DNA from: Sarcomyxa edulis
Taxonomy: Eukaryota; Basidiomycota; Agaricomycetes; Agaricales; Mycenaceae
DNA: 64,000 nt
Assembly (NCBI GenBank): GCA_009761415.1
Contig: QUOL01000019.1
Coordinates: 124,001 to 188,000 of the forward strand
Reading direction: 5' to 3'
Position 1 is the first letter of the stretch, and each line of letters opens with the position of its first letter. Both the position numbers and the translations under genes were made by a program. The notes beneath the pieces are model-generated. The model did not search any database, was not told the DNA's origin, and worked only from the letters and a program-made list of their open reading frames with translations. This document shows, one piece after another, positions 45,031-57,300 of this stretch.

Positions 45031-46268
45031 TCACAACGCGGGATACGATGATGCTATAGTGGAGGGAGGCGGCGAGTTTCGAGGCTCGGCTTGTACGCTT
45101 GCACTTTCGCCAGGTCCAAGACCTATGATCAATCGTCTCTCAGACGGGACAAATTTTACCATAGCCCGTCGTTGTGCCGCGACGCGACCTTTAAATGGTA
45201 GATCAGCATGGGCTTGCGCACTCTCAGCATCGCCAGGTCCAAGACGGGCTTCACGTCTCGTAGACAAGATGGACAGTCCAGGTCTGTATATGGGCGATGG
45301 TTGTGAGATATAGTTTGATCTCGACAAGGCAGATAAACGTCGGGAAGTATAAGTGGATCTATGTCCGAAATCCGCGACTGACCCGCTGTCAGTGAGCAGG
45401 TCAGATGTAGAATCAGGATACGATTCCGATGGCGGGATGTGCTCGTCGGATGTTGATAGAAAGGACATCGTAGTTAGAGAATCACTATCCGTACTGGACC
45501 ATTCTGATACTAGCATAAATTAGATGTCAACTAGCCACAAGAAGACCATGTAAGAAACAGAACTCACAGCTATCGAATGATCCGAGACTCCGGCGTCTCT
45601 TTTGACGTCGTCGAAAGTACATGAATAGGATTCCTGCTAACAAAACCAAAAGTACCACACCGCCGACAACCCCACCAGTGATAGGGCCTACCGACAGCGA
45701 TGATCTTCGATGAGATTCTGACTTGGCGGGAGAAGGAGAGGGAGAGGGAGTGGGAGTGGAGTGGTTGGCACAGCGACCAACGACAAAGAAATCGACCCAG
45801 AATCCAGCAGTGCCATCCACCATAGTATCGTTGTCGAGAGTGATCTTGAGTAAATGTGGTCCATCGGATAAATCGGAGTCAGAACTGAAAAACAATTGTT
45901 GGAAGTCGCTATTTTCGTTAGGCGTAGCATTGAAGATGAAGGATGGCACATCCAAGTCATCGATGAAGTAGCGAGATGTAGGGCCTGCACTAGACTGATA
46001 ACCATTGTGGTACCCCGGAATGGTTCCATACACGGCAATAGACGTTCCTAGAGCACCCAGACATCTATAGTCAACTCACGATGCGCCCGTTATGATTGGT
46101 GGACTTACCAATGAAATTATAGGAAATGCAGCAAGCAGCACTGCTGGTGCCATGGGTCGTACCGTTAAACTCTGTCGAAGTTCCTCCTGGGATCCACGAG
46201 CCACCGCCAGTACACGTGTACTGGATGCTGGAGTCGGAGTCGTCAATCAAGACGATCCTAGAGGGCAT
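45031..46268 (-). CDS. Single-pass receptor-like membrane protein, Agaricomycete family
   Basis: Starts at 46268 with M-P-S-R-I-V-L-I-D-D-S-D-S-S-I-Q-Y. This N-terminus, without a classical signal peptide, is typical of a large mushroom family whose outer part resembles a beta-sandwich lectin. The outer domain includes S-W-I-P-G-G-T-S-T-E-F-N-G-T-T-H, an intron (GTAAGT...GCTCTAG), then G-T-S-I-A-V-Y-G-T-I-P-G-Y, and ends near D-F-F-V-V-G-R-C. A Pro/Ser-rich stalk (T-P-T-P-S-P-S-P-S-P) leads to one membrane helix, G-G-V-V-G-G-V-V-L-L-V-L-L-A-G-I-L-F, with a strong positive stop-transfer patch R-R-R-Q-K-R-R-R. The cytosolic tail of about 175 residues is Ser-rich. Stop TAG/TGA end at 45031. Ligand unknown. 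Confidence 0.78.
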
Positions 46269-47402
46269 TACTGTTGTGGTACTAGAAGGAGAGCAATATA
46301 GTGAAAATGGCCCAATAATGATACGCCCAAACATGCATCAGAACAGTACATCAAGACATCAACCATCAAGTCTAAGCCTCACTGGCAGGAGATCAAGTGT
46401 AAGAGCTCAGACGTCCAGTACTACAGCCTCGAGCTTGGAGGCTATACCGATCTATGGTTCGTCAAGATGCAGATCATACAGGGAATCAGCAACGCAGAAT
46501 CAGCGCTGCCGTTAGCAGCTCAACAATCCGGGAAGAAACGAGACAGCCTTTTGACAGTGATATAGAGGAACGTCAAGCAAAACCACTGGAATTGTCAACA
46601 CTGCAGTACCCAAGGATAGTAAGTAACGACGATGTCAGGGTTACTCACTTACTCCGTTGTACTTGTACATATGATCGATCAGCGATAAGAACGGGGTGAC
46701 AGACACACGAGCAACTCACAAAAACATAGGAGGCACTATATAACGATTAGATTGGAGATTACTCAGTCCAAATCCGTGGTACCTGGTCGAGGTAAGAAAT
46801 ATTATAGTAAGGAACAAAGATGTAAAGAACTGACCTTCGTCTCGAACGTGATTGCATGGTCATATAAGAGCAACATCCGTAAAGTGGGCCTGAGGGAGGG
46901 ATGACGGCAAGACGAATGGCTAGGCGTTACTAAGAGAATAACTGTACGAGAACAAATTTGTTAGACGGTGGAATTTTGCGAGTCATGAACTACTCACAGC
47001 ATATATATCTTACATTTGCGGCATCGCGGAGCCTGGATAGTGGCTTATTGGAAGCAAGACAACGAAACAAGACACGATATCGGGCAAGGGCAATAAGGCA
47101 GAACTTGAAATTCTACGACTCACAGGACAATATCTGACTCGACTCGGAGAGAGACGCCTTAGTCTACAAACATATCTTCAGAGGTACCAGACAATCCGGA
47201 CGAGTAATAATGCACTATGCAGTTGAAAGCATTTGCAGGAGACCCAGATGATATGCATTGGATGGACCAGCCGGGATCGCGGGACACGCCAGTGGAAGTT
47301 TGGGGCAAGAGTCGATCGATCATCCACTAGCACGTGGAAATACACACCTCCGAGTCTAAGCTATGGTGGCACCACCCCATCTTTCTGAGTCTTGACCTCC
47401 TC
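46269..47402. other. Intergenic between divergent genes
   Basis: 1.13 kb between the membrane-protein start and the F-box start. No gene supported; may hold both promoters. Confidence 0.5.
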
Positions 47403-49213
47403 ATGGACACGTCTCTCTTGGAGGCAGTCTCCGATCTTGCAAACCGTTCTTCGTCTGTGGAACGTCAGATCGCTCTGAATACCGCTTTCATCCCAGAACC
47501 CCATCTCCCATACGTTCCTTACGATGTCTGGCTCTATCTCGCCGATTTTATCCCAAAAGACGGCTGGCGAACCCTCCTGAGCGTCAACAAATCTTTCAAT
47601 GACCTAGCCATGGACATCCTATATGATAATGTCAGATTTAGTCGTCATGATGGGTATGAAGCCATGATGTCGCAGCTAAAGGGTCTCAAGTACGTGCCTT
47701 TCCCACTATATGCTACTTCTGCTCAAGAATATTGCTTCACTCAGGAACCCCGGAAACTCCAAGCGGGTACGACGCCTCGATATGGAACCTTCGTTCATGC
47801 GTATCTTTCGCTCAGGGAAAAAGAGGGAAATTCTCGATAGTCGTTCTCAGGCATGGCCTCGAAGGCTTTGGCCATTGCGCAAAAAATCACTGACCTCTCG
47901 TCAAGAACGATTCATTTATGATGCTTATCCAGAAATGGTACTACGTCCTATGATAGATGCCATCAGGGAGATGTCTAATCTCAATGAATACATCGTCGAC
48001 ATCGAATGGTGGCACCGTGCAGTAATGGACAATTTAGCCGCGCCCGAGGCCTACAGCACTATGCAACTCCTCGCGATCCCTTTCACTACTTGCGGCTCCA
48101 CGCTGCGAAAACTTTCATTGAAGATGTCTTTCGATACATTGCGACCCCTTATATCTAGTGCCATGGGGTTGGAAGCAATCGAGGAACTCAATCTCGACCT
48201 GAAATGGGACGGTGTAATTTGGCAATGGGAAGACCAATCATACAGAGAGACGGTCATCGAAGCATTGGTACCGTTCATAAATGGATTCAACCGCACACTC
48301 CGTCATTTCAGTTTCCTATCTGAAGCTCGTCTGGACCTCTCGGAATTTTTCTCGCTGCTTGACCACTTTCCCCGCCTTCGACGTTTTGTACTGTACATCC
48401 CCTTTAATAACATCTGCCTTTCCAACCCGTCGCATCTATCCTCCTTCATTACAAAGCATGCCCAAAATCTAACCCATCTCGCAGTAATGGCCAACCTTGC
48501 TCTCGATTACCCACGGGAGGACTTTATTGATGAATGGGTGGAAGCGAGTCTGACGATGATACCGCTACCTGCCCTCACCACCCTCGAATTGGGTGCAGGC
48601 CTCAATGTACCCCCCATCGTGGCGTGCATGCACAAATACGGTTCGACGTTGACCACGCTATGTCTGGAAACTCCTCCATTGGAACAAGAAGATCTAACAA
48701 TGGTGTTCGACGCCTGTAGTACCTCACTGTTACGGCTCCGCGTCCACTCGATGCATTTTCATGGTCGAGTCATCGCTTTGTTAGCGAAGAGGTTTCCTTT
48801 ACTCGAAGAACTCGATATCGTTCTTCCTGAAGCCGATTTTGGTCCTGATATCCCAGATAGAGTCAAATTTGTAGCTGCATGGTTCAAGGTGAGCCGTTGC
48901 AGACTCAATATACGTGTCCATCTTACATGGCCTTTTGCAGGTGGTGGTACTCGATCAAATGCGTGAACAGTCTGTCAAATCACGCCTTTGGAAGTTATAT
49001 TGCTCTGGGACATGGGAGATCAGCACTAACGGATATGCATGTGTTTGGAAATGGCAGGAAGCATCGACCCCCGAAGTCTATCGACAGGCGATTGACGCTG
49101 ATAGCAAAGACGCACCCGAAAACGTGAGCGTACTCTCGACTCCGACATTTCTTACTCGACTGGCGGAATATAGAGGTGGATTAGCCGTTCCTCGGATTTC
49201 TGCAAGGCTATAG
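47403..49213 (+). CDS. F-box protein with LRR-like C-terminal region
   Basis: Expected adaptor of an SCF ubiquitin ligase. Three exons. ATG 47403 begins M-D-T-S-L-L-E-A-V-S-D; an intron after L-K-G-L (donor GTACGT, acceptor TTCACTCAG) joins to K-N-P-G-N-S-K, and a second intron joins A-W-F-K to V-V-V-L-D-Q. The F-box-like helical segment is at about residues 32-75: L-P-Y-V-P-Y-D-V-W-L-Y-L-A-D-F-I, then T-L-L-S-V-N-K-S-F-N. The rest, roughly 430 residues, has degenerate leucine-rich repeats (T-L-R-K-L-S-L-K-M-S-F, A-L-T-T-L-E-L-G-A-G, L-L-E-E-L-D-I-V-L-P). TAG at 49211-49213. Such F-box genes are greatly expanded in Agaricomycetes; the target is unknown. Confidence 0.82.
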
Positions 49214-49318
49214 GGTTATCACATCTCTCGACGCGGCTCCACGCGATACTCACTACGAACAGGTCGGATCCACATACATACATTAGTAGACGTTACAAAT
49301 ATATCCCCATAATCGTCG

Positions 49319-50638
49319 TTAAGAATCTGTACTTTGAATAGAATGAAGCACTTTCGCGAGCCGTTCCTTCCTCAATGGTATCCACATTACCTCCCCACCT
49401 CCCGAGCCCGCTTGCGCAGCCAGAACCAGCCCATGATCCCTGAATTCTCCTAGTAGCGACCGCAGAGCCGTGTCATTCGGAGCAATGAAGTCGTCCCTCG
49501 CAAGATTGAAAAGCATATCGTAACCAATCGCCAGTTCCTGCAAATTATTGTTGGCAACAGTCCCCATCTCGTCCGCACTTTCTAGCTGTTTCGTTGCCAT
49601 CATCACGAATAGTTTTTGTGCTTTTTGGGTGACTGAGGCCAGGATGTGCAGGGCAGCTGTCTCTGTCATCGCTGCACCAATTCCATTTTGAGGTAGGGGA
49701 CCACCTTGACGTCTCGTCCCACCACCATGTGCACCCATTATGGATGAACGATCTGCGTGCGATAGCTCGAAATCGTACGGTACAAGGGTCGTCATATCAT
49801 GCCATAGCCATGCAAATCCGCGAGGTGGTGCTGTTTCCTTGCTATCCTGTTTTTGTTTTCGAGTCGAGAGGTCGGAGGAAGACCATAGTAAAGGAGAGTT
49901 CAGGTGGTCAACTGACGCGACTAGATGAATGCATGGGTTCAGGGCTAAAAGGGAAAGACACGATTTTGCTTTGGACGTGCGGAGGGGTGTGGCATCGATA
50001 TTGTGAATAATTAGATATAGGTGCTGTTTTTGGGCGGGTGAGAGGAAGAAATCGTAAATGCGGCGTGTCTGGTTTTCGAGGGTAGTTGACGTGAGGGGTA
50101 GTGAGAGTATTCCGGGGATATTTTCGATGGAATTTATCAGGTCTTTGAGATTGAAACTAGGTTGGAACCCATAGGCGACGATGACATGCCCTGTTTTTGA
50201 GCAATGGTCTATAGCGAATTGATTCAGTATCTGTCGTTTGGATCCGTATCCATAGAAAATCAGGTTAAACCCTTCCTCCAATTCGTGCGAGCAGCGAGAA
50301 AAGACGGTACTGCGAAACGGTTCGGAGAGAATGGCTGAGTGAACAGGAGGCGGTTGAGTGGCAGAAGCATCACGGTACGCGACGGAGTACTCCTCTGCAG
50401 TAAGGGGTGCCACTAGTGTAGAAAACCCATTGGAAGACGTTCGAGAACGCGACGATGCGTGAGTGAAGTACGCGTCGAATCCTGTTTCGACGATGAGTTT
50501 ATTGTGCTCGTCTAGCGCTGGACCTTTTCTTGTGAAGAGAGAAGGCAAGGCCTCTTCGACGTCCGATTCAGACTGGTCAGAATCGACGTCCGAATTATTA
50601 CTATCGTCTTCGTCGACTTGAATGTGTCTGTCGACCAT
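49319..50638 (-). CDS. ORC2: Origin recognition complex subunit 2
   Basis: Subunit of the six-protein complex that marks replication origins. Intronless, 439 residues. The N-terminus is short and acidic (D-E-D-D-S-N-N-S-D-V-D-S-D). The conserved part starts V-E-T-G-F-D-A-Y-F, an ORC2 hallmark, then the AAA+-like domain G-F-N-L-I-F-Y-G-Y-G-S-K-R and V-A-Y-G-F-Q-P-S-F-N, with I-H-N-I-D-A-T-P-L-R in the Walker-B-like position; ORC2 does not bind ATP normally. W-H-D-M-T-T-L-V-P-Y-D-F-E follows, and the C-terminal winged helix ends near A-K-V-L-H-S-I. N-terminal disordered region is shorter than in animals, as usual in fungi. Confidence 0.94.
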   Translation of the reverse strand: MVDRHIQVDEDDSNNSDVDSDQSESDVEEALPSLFTRKGPALDEHNKLIVETGFDAYFTHASSRSRTSSNGFSTLVAPLTAEEYSVAYRDASATQPPPVHSAILSEPFRSTVFSRCSHELEEGFNLIFYGYGSKRQILNQFAIDHCSKTGHVIVAYGFQPSFNLKDLINSIENIPGILSLPLTSTTLENQTRRIYDFFLSPAQKQHLYLIIHNIDATPLRTSKAKSCLSLLALNPCIHLVASVDHLNSPLLWSSSDLSTRKQKQDSKETAPPRGFAWLWHDMTTLVPYDFELSHADRSSIMGAHGGGTRRQGGPLPQNGIGAAMTETAALHILASVTQKAQKLFVMMATKQLESADEMGTVANNNLQELAIGYDMLFNLARDDFIAPNDTALRSLLGEFRDHGLVLAAQAGSGGGEVMWIPLRKERLAKVLHSIQSTDS

Positions 50639-50860
50639 GAGCGTAATATTTAGAGTTGAAGCTAGTGAAGGGCTGAGGTGGCGGTGCCGTACTTAGCAAT
50701 TCTCTGCGTACGGTACTCCGAGTCGTATCAAACTCGTATAGCGGCCCTCGACAAGAACAGTACTATACTACCTAGTATCAGGGACACTCCCACTTTGCCT
50801 TGAGCGCATGAGCTTAACGACCCATTGCCTGATACTGTCCGGCTTAATGCCTTCTCCAAA

Positions 50861-52805
50861 TTACTTCCTCGTCCTCGTCCTCGGCCTACTTTCCATATGC
50901 GGATTCTGATACGGAAGGATATAATCATCGTTTATAGCCATCCGAGTCCATTTCGCTCCTTGTACGTCCGGCAACTCCCTCCAGGCACTTCTGACTCTCG
51001 CAGGGGTGAGATGCGTTGCCTGAGAAGAGGCTGACAAGCTCTGAGTTCTCGTCGACTCGGATGGAGTAAAAATTTCTAGGAATGATTCTTCTGCTGCACC
51101 CCGGTGATTCGTCGCATACTCTCTGGTTTTGCCATTTGTCGGTGGTGGTACTACGTTTTGGCTTGGGGTTGGAGCTGATCGCGTCTGTTGGAAGTTGATC
51201 CCTCCAGCAAATGTCGACCTTTCGTTTGGTCTCATTGCTCTTATTCCTCCATCCCCTTTATTGCGCTGCGCCGGAAACAAATCAATTCTTGTGGTACCCG
51301 AGTCTTCGTCGTCATCCGACCATTCCTGCTGTATACTTTTGCCTGACTCGGAATTGTTGAGGTCATCCGAAGATTCCGAACTGGCTGCAACACTACCTCG
51401 ACCATCGAGGCCTAGAATCTCATCTACCTGTAGCTCATAATCCTCAAGGCGTCTAACATCGTCGCTTCCCATCATCGCAGGTGACTGTACTAGCGATTCA
51501 AAGTCTTCCTGGGAAATGCTGGAGGCAACACTGGCTCGACCTTCGATACCTAAAATCCAATGTAGTTGTGACTTCAAGTTTGCCACGATCCTAGCTTCGT
51601 CGTCTCCCAACGTCGCAGGTGAGCTCACTGGCCGTTCAGATTGCTCCTGCTGAGGATCAATCTGTCTCCAGCCGCTTTGGCTGCCGGCATATCCTGCCCC
51701 ACGGTCATTACTACCAGTAGAATGCATAGTCATGTGCAACCCCATTAGTCGTGGTGTCACGGTTCGAGAACTTTCACTGTCGCTGTATAGACCGGAGCCT
51801 TCCGTCTTGGGTCTCAGAGACAATCCATCGACGGCAACATCTGGAACGACGAAATCTGTGTAAATATGGGGAGAGATAGGGCTTGGAGACGCCATTGGAC
51901 TCTGGGTCCCTGATCTTCTATCCGGATCGCTCTCTGGCTCATGTATCGGTTCCGTCCGCGGGGTAGCATCGGCATTGTTAATCGTGGAGTTTTGGTGCTT
52001 ATGCTCCTCATACTTTCTTTCCATCAACTGCAGCATCTGGATTACATATTGCTGCAGTATCTGCCACCTTTCCCGCTTATCGTAAATGTTATACAACTGG
52101 CTCATAAGTTGTATCTCGGCTCTGAGCGCTTCATTGTGGTAGTCGGTGAGCATATTGACTCGCGATAACCAATCGGGTGGTCTCCGTCCCTCGTACGGGC
52201 TAGCCATAGCATCATCAGGGATCATCACTGGACTGATGTACGGAACGAAATATCTTCTTTGGGGCTCTCCCCAATTGTCAGAGCGATTGACCTTTTGCTT
52301 TCCAAGATTCGTCGCGGCGGTACGCACAAGTTTTTCGACGTACTCTATCTTGGGGCTATGTCTAGGATTCTATGATGTCAGGTAGTCAGCTGGATTTCTC
52401 TCTTTGATGCGACATTTGATGTACCAAGTGCGGCCAGAATTGTGATATTGCGCCCTCTGGCCAAAATCCAGGCTCCTCCATGTCGCCTGCATATAAACCA
52501 AGAACCATATTCTTCCACATTTTTCCTGCAATGGAATACAACTCCGCCTTCAAGGCTCGCTTTATACCGGGCTTATGTGCCACGACTTCCCTTGTAGAGA
52601 AATCCAACATCTGGGCGAGGTATCCGCGACTTGGTGGATATGCATCGCGTTTCAATGCTTCCGATATCTCTGTCCAATGACGAGGAAATTCATCTTGAAT
52701 CTCTCTGTATCGATCGTTTTGTTTCGATCTTAGCGCCTCGAACAGAATATTGAATTGCTGTGCCAAGGATGCAAGCTCGGCATACTCTGGGGAATGGAGA
52801 GCCAT
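50861..52805 (-). CDS. Unknown protein with folded N-terminus and internal duplication
   Basis: Two exons, 52425-52805 and 50861-52369, with a 55-nt intron, give 629 residues. The first 127 residues (M-A-L-H-S-P-E-Y-A-E-L) look helical and ordered: H-W-T-E-I-S-E-A-L-K-R, Y-S-I-A-G-K-M-W-K-N-M and F-W-P-E-G-A-I-S-Q-F-W-P-H-L. A second ordered stretch follows the intron: P-R-H-S-P-K-I-E-Y-V-E-K-L and R-R-Y-F-V-P-Y-I-S-P. A coiled-coil-like part (I-L-Q-Q-Y-V-I-Q-M-L-Q-L-M-E-R) leads to a Ser-rich region with a duplicated unit: L-H-W-I-L-G-I-E-G-R-A-S-V-A-S-S and V-D-E-I-L-G-L-D-G-R-G-S-V-A-A-S. Ends in R-P-R-T-R-T-R-K. I recognise no family. Confidence 0.68.
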
Positions 52806-54329
52806 GATACTGTCGTACTAAAAGGATATCTTGATTCGGATGTGACGCGATGTGAAGGATTTCGAAATCGTAGTAGACGTCCTAGATGAAAGTATATCGC
52901 AAGCTGAAAGAGATGAAGGTGAGAACATTAGATTGTATCGCCTCGTGTCAGTGATCCTTTGAACGGACCGGGGACAACACGAGAACACAGTATCACTCAG
53001 TCAGTCAGTCAAAAGTGCTGCGATAAAAAAGATTCTTCGTAGACTTTACCGTACATTCATGAGCATGAACTTGACAACAAGGGTGATTTCAGGTCAAGGC
53101 TTCTCAGAGATTTGCATAAGTGCATAAGCCGTAACCCCTGATGCATCCTCGTCGCGTCTGCACGTGACTAATTAAAGCACGCGATCGACGCGTGTCGGGA
53201 TTCTGGATTCGTAAATATGTTCCAGAGTCATTTCACATCTCATGCACACTGGCAACACTAGCAACACTAGCAGGTACCTTGGAAAAGTCTCCTATGGTGA
53301 TGCTTCATGTCAAGTCCGATCTTTCGATGGTCTGCCTTGACACACATGAAATATCGAGCGTCGCAATACTGGACAAAGTGTTTACTGCCCGATGCCAAGA
53401 GTCGGACAAGCACCGTTTATGATGCATGAAGTGAGGGACTTCCATAGCTCATATTATTCATGTCCTTTCTCTGTAGATCTTCCAGTCCACGCCATCTAAC
53501 ACTTCTAAACCGCACGGAAATTCAGGAGGACAGCCTGGAGGAAGGCAGCCCGCACCACAACCCGGCCAACACACCAGAGGCCCATTTACTTTTCCCTCTC
53601 AACCCAGGTTCATCTTCGTGAGCTTCAATCATCTCACGTTTGTCTGCCCTTTTCCGATCCTTTCGATACGTGCAGACCCGATCGGTCTCGATAACTCACG
53701 ATCTCATCAACATCGTCATCTCGAAACACTTCACCTAGACGAGGCTCCAATAATGGCACTGATTTATTATCTCAGCGATTTAACCACATCTTAAAAGGTG
53801 CTCTCGGACATACCGTACTCATCGTCCGGATCCCGTTAACACCATTCTCTTTAGACTCATAATGCCTGTTTTAGAATGCGTGCTGCTCGCTAGGATTCCT
53901 TCGCAGCTCCTCGTCATGAACTTGGAACCATGCACTAGCCACGTTGTTACGAGGGACCCTTAAGGTTAGCAGGAAACCGCCCCTGTCGTGTCCCCCGTTT
54001 TCTTTACTCACTAATCGACAGAAAGGAATGCGACGATGGGCAGTCAATATACGTCAGAAATTTCGAACACACACTTGGATACTTACATACTGACTTTTCT
54101 TATCTCATGGCAGCAGGCTCGAGCTTTCGTATCAGGCATCAGGCTAATCAATCGCCATGTCTCTTTCACTGTCTCGAGTTCCTATGATGAACCCTTGGCA
54201 GTTGCGTCCAATGCAAAATACTTCATTCACCATCCATTACTACGAACAACCTGGTACTACATATCATAAAATCTGACCAAAAGAAAATCTCTAGTAGCGA
54301 AACAAATAAAAAAGAAATCCGAACGACAT
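52806..54329. other. Gene-poor stretch with one orphan exon-like segment
   Basis: 1.5 kb. Short (CAGT)n run near 52998-53013. An exon-like segment at 53486-53617 is listed separately. Otherwise no gene or element seen. Confidence 0.45.
53486..53617 (+). other. Exon-like open segment, orphan
   Basis: Acceptor GATCTTCCAG, 44 open codons in phase 0, then donor GTGAGC. It reads a Gly/Gln/Pro-rich string (K-P-H-G-N-S-G-G-Q-P-G-G-R-Q-P) ending P-R-F-I-F. No convincing upstream start or downstream exon was found, so it may be chance or a gene relic. Confidence 0.2.
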
Positions 54330-57300
54330 TCACTGCGATTCCATTTGCTTCAAGACCGCTGCTGCGTTGAGCTCGAACCATCTCAAATCATCATCAGCAG
54401 TATTACCGAAATCTTCTGGCGGAATTGCTACATCAACCTTCTCTTTCCTCTTCCTATCGACCGCCTGTTTTCTGGAATCTCCACTGGGACGCGCCAGCGC
54501 AGGCTCAACAGTCGGCATCCATCGTGCATGGCTCGTACTCGTAACTGGTTGTACGCCGCTCGATCCTCCTGCATTATGTTTCCAGTCGTCTGCTAAATCA
54601 CCAAAATCCCAGTCATTGATCGAAGAAGACACAGATGAAGCCACTCCAAGAGAAGACGTCGCAGCAACACTGGGAGTAGCACCTGTTTCTCGTTTACGAG
54701 CCCCAGGAGACACTTTCACATTTGCACTACCATCATCTCCGTCGTACTTGAAGATAGGCGAGAACATTGCTGGAGCAACGCTCGGCTTGGGCTCCATGAT
54801 AGCATTTGGGTCGGACGGGTGGTCATGTCGTCGTCGGGAGGATGGGCCCCAATCGGACTCGTCATCAGGAATTTCTTCGATAGTCACCGTCTTGCGAGAT
54901 TTCGCCTTTGCCTTACCAGACTTCTTCGAAGCAAGACTCGATGGCCTCTTCTCCACTTCTGCACTAGTATTGGCAGTCTTGATATTAGCGGTACTGGTAG
55001 CGATTCCCTCGTTGTCGTTATTAAGCTCGGCGAAGGCGAAGCTCCTAGGACTCGGAGAAGGGGGATCCGACATCCTCCGTACGCGTTTGATCTCGACATT
55101 CTGCGCAGGCTGCTGCTGATAGCCATCAAGATCCCATGCATAATGAGAATCCCCTCCTCTTGCCGTGGAATATCGAGAGGAAATGGACGAGTCGGAGATT
55201 TTCCTCGACCTCGGCTGTAACTGTTGAGGGGGTATCCAGATCTCGTGATTACCCAGTCGTGCAGCGGAGGCACGCGACTGGTCAATATTTATTGACCAGT
55301 TAGCAGGTGGGGTCCATTGCGCACTAGCAGAGTGTGCTGACACTGCCGATGCCTCTCCCGTTTTTCTGTAAGCAGAAGTGGAAGTCGAAGGTTGTGGCTC
55401 CGAAGCAGTCTTGGATATGCTTGCCATCGGAGGTGGTGGCGGAGGAGCGGCTTTTGAAGTAGCCTGCGATACAGGGACATTCTTCGACGCGTCCAATGAG
55501 ATTTTGGACGAATTCGGTACCGAAACCGAAGTGTCTTGCAAAGACGATGCAGAATTGGAATTTCGGGACTTTTTGGAGAGTGGTGCGTCTAGCGTCACCT
55601 TGGAAGAGCTGGCGACAGGTGCAGGTGCGGCCGCTGCGCGTTCAACCTTACCATTCGAGTTCTGGGAGGATTTTCTGACTGCAGCCGGCCTCCAGATCTC
55701 TGGATGGACATGCGAGGAGGAAGAAGATGTGGACTCGTGAGAATCCTCGGGTCCTAAGGACGGAACTTCGAGGGCAGCCTTCGGAGCTGGCGCACGACGC
55801 TCGACTTTGTCAAATGGTTGTGCATTAGACTTCTCGGACGATAAGGTGGATGCGACGCTGCCCGGAGTTAACATTGGCGTACTGCTCGCGAGAGATGAGG
55901 TCGAAGTAGAAGCGCTCGCAGTAACTGGTTTCAACGATGTGGAGATATGTTGGTCGTTCGTGTGCTCCTGAGATTTGGACTTAGACTGCTTGTGGGTGCT
56001 CTGGATCTCATTCCAGATGACTTGTTGGTCTTGTCTGAGAACATCCGACACCTCGAAAGGAAGTTTTTCTTCCACTACTGGCTTCTTCGGCGCTTCATGG
56101 TTCGCCTTCGACTTCCTCTGCTCCCCAGCCTGAGGTGCATTGGGCGGTACCCAGATCTCGAACGGATGCACATCAGACTTGGTCTTCGTGCTAGATTCTG
56201 ATAGCGCGTGGGACATAACGACAGGTCGGGGCTTACTATCGGAAACTAGCGAGTGCTGCGATTGTTGACGAGAATGTAACCTCTGGGGAGGAGGTTCGGT
56301 GGATGGGGGAGGTCCACTAGCACGAGCCTCTGCAGGCTGAGGCCTAGGCTCAGGTGCAGATGCTCTCTGCTTCGATTTGGGCGCGTGGATTTGATCTGTC
56401 TGGGAAGACGGGGGCTCAACCACGCTGTCTCGCTCCCGAGTAAACCTTTTCCTCGAATTGAATTCCGACAGACGTTTATCTCGTTCCTGTTTGATGATGG
56501 CCTTTCGTTCGTTATCCTTAGAGCTCCTCAGGTCTACCATGAAGCGCTGGTGCGCGGCAAGCCTCCTCTTTTGTTCCTCCTTCCCCATAGTACGAGTCCT
56601 GATCCCGATGTAAATTTCATGAGCGAGCTGGGCATCTGCAGCTGCAGCAAGCTGATGGAACTCGTTGATTTTAGCCACCCGAACCTCGAAAGCGAACTCG
56701 AAGAACTTTTCGTCCTCAATTTTCTGTTCCTCGGGGTCAAGAAGATGGGGACCGATGTACTGTTGAGGATTAGAGGTGTCAGGAGGTCGCTCTGGGGCGA
56801 GAGGTACCGATGGGACGTGACTACTGCGGGGCATGGAGAACTCCGGGGTAGCGTATTGTGGGGGTGACCTTTCTGGGGAAGAAGTTTGAGAGCTTTCTTG
56901 CGACGATGTTTGTGAGCTGTGAGAGGAATGATGTGTCTCTCTACCCCACTCTCTACCCCACAGTGCGTAGTCTGGGATCTCGATAGTGTCATCCTCTTCG
57001 GTTTCCTGCAAAGTTGTCAATTTGTGGGGTCAATACTGACATTGGTCTACAGAGTCGGGAAACCCTACTCACGATCCCAGGAAACACTGATTCGAAGGAA
57101 AACGAGTCGTCGTACAGTCCAAAGGCTGTAGGGTCGACGAACCCGTACCCCTCGACATCTGACGCGCGTTGAGGGACCGCCGCACCAGTTTTCTGGGAAG
57201 ACGACGGCTCTGCCACGTCCTCCAGTATACTGTCATCATCGAGTCCACCCAACTTTTCGGATACATCTTTGAGTTCTCGTTCTGTCATGTCGATCCAATC

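Noticed and set aside
54367..55119. Long plus-strand frame of 250 codons opposite the low-complexity gene
   Set aside because: Antisense shadow of the real minus-strand coding frame; biased composition keeps it open.
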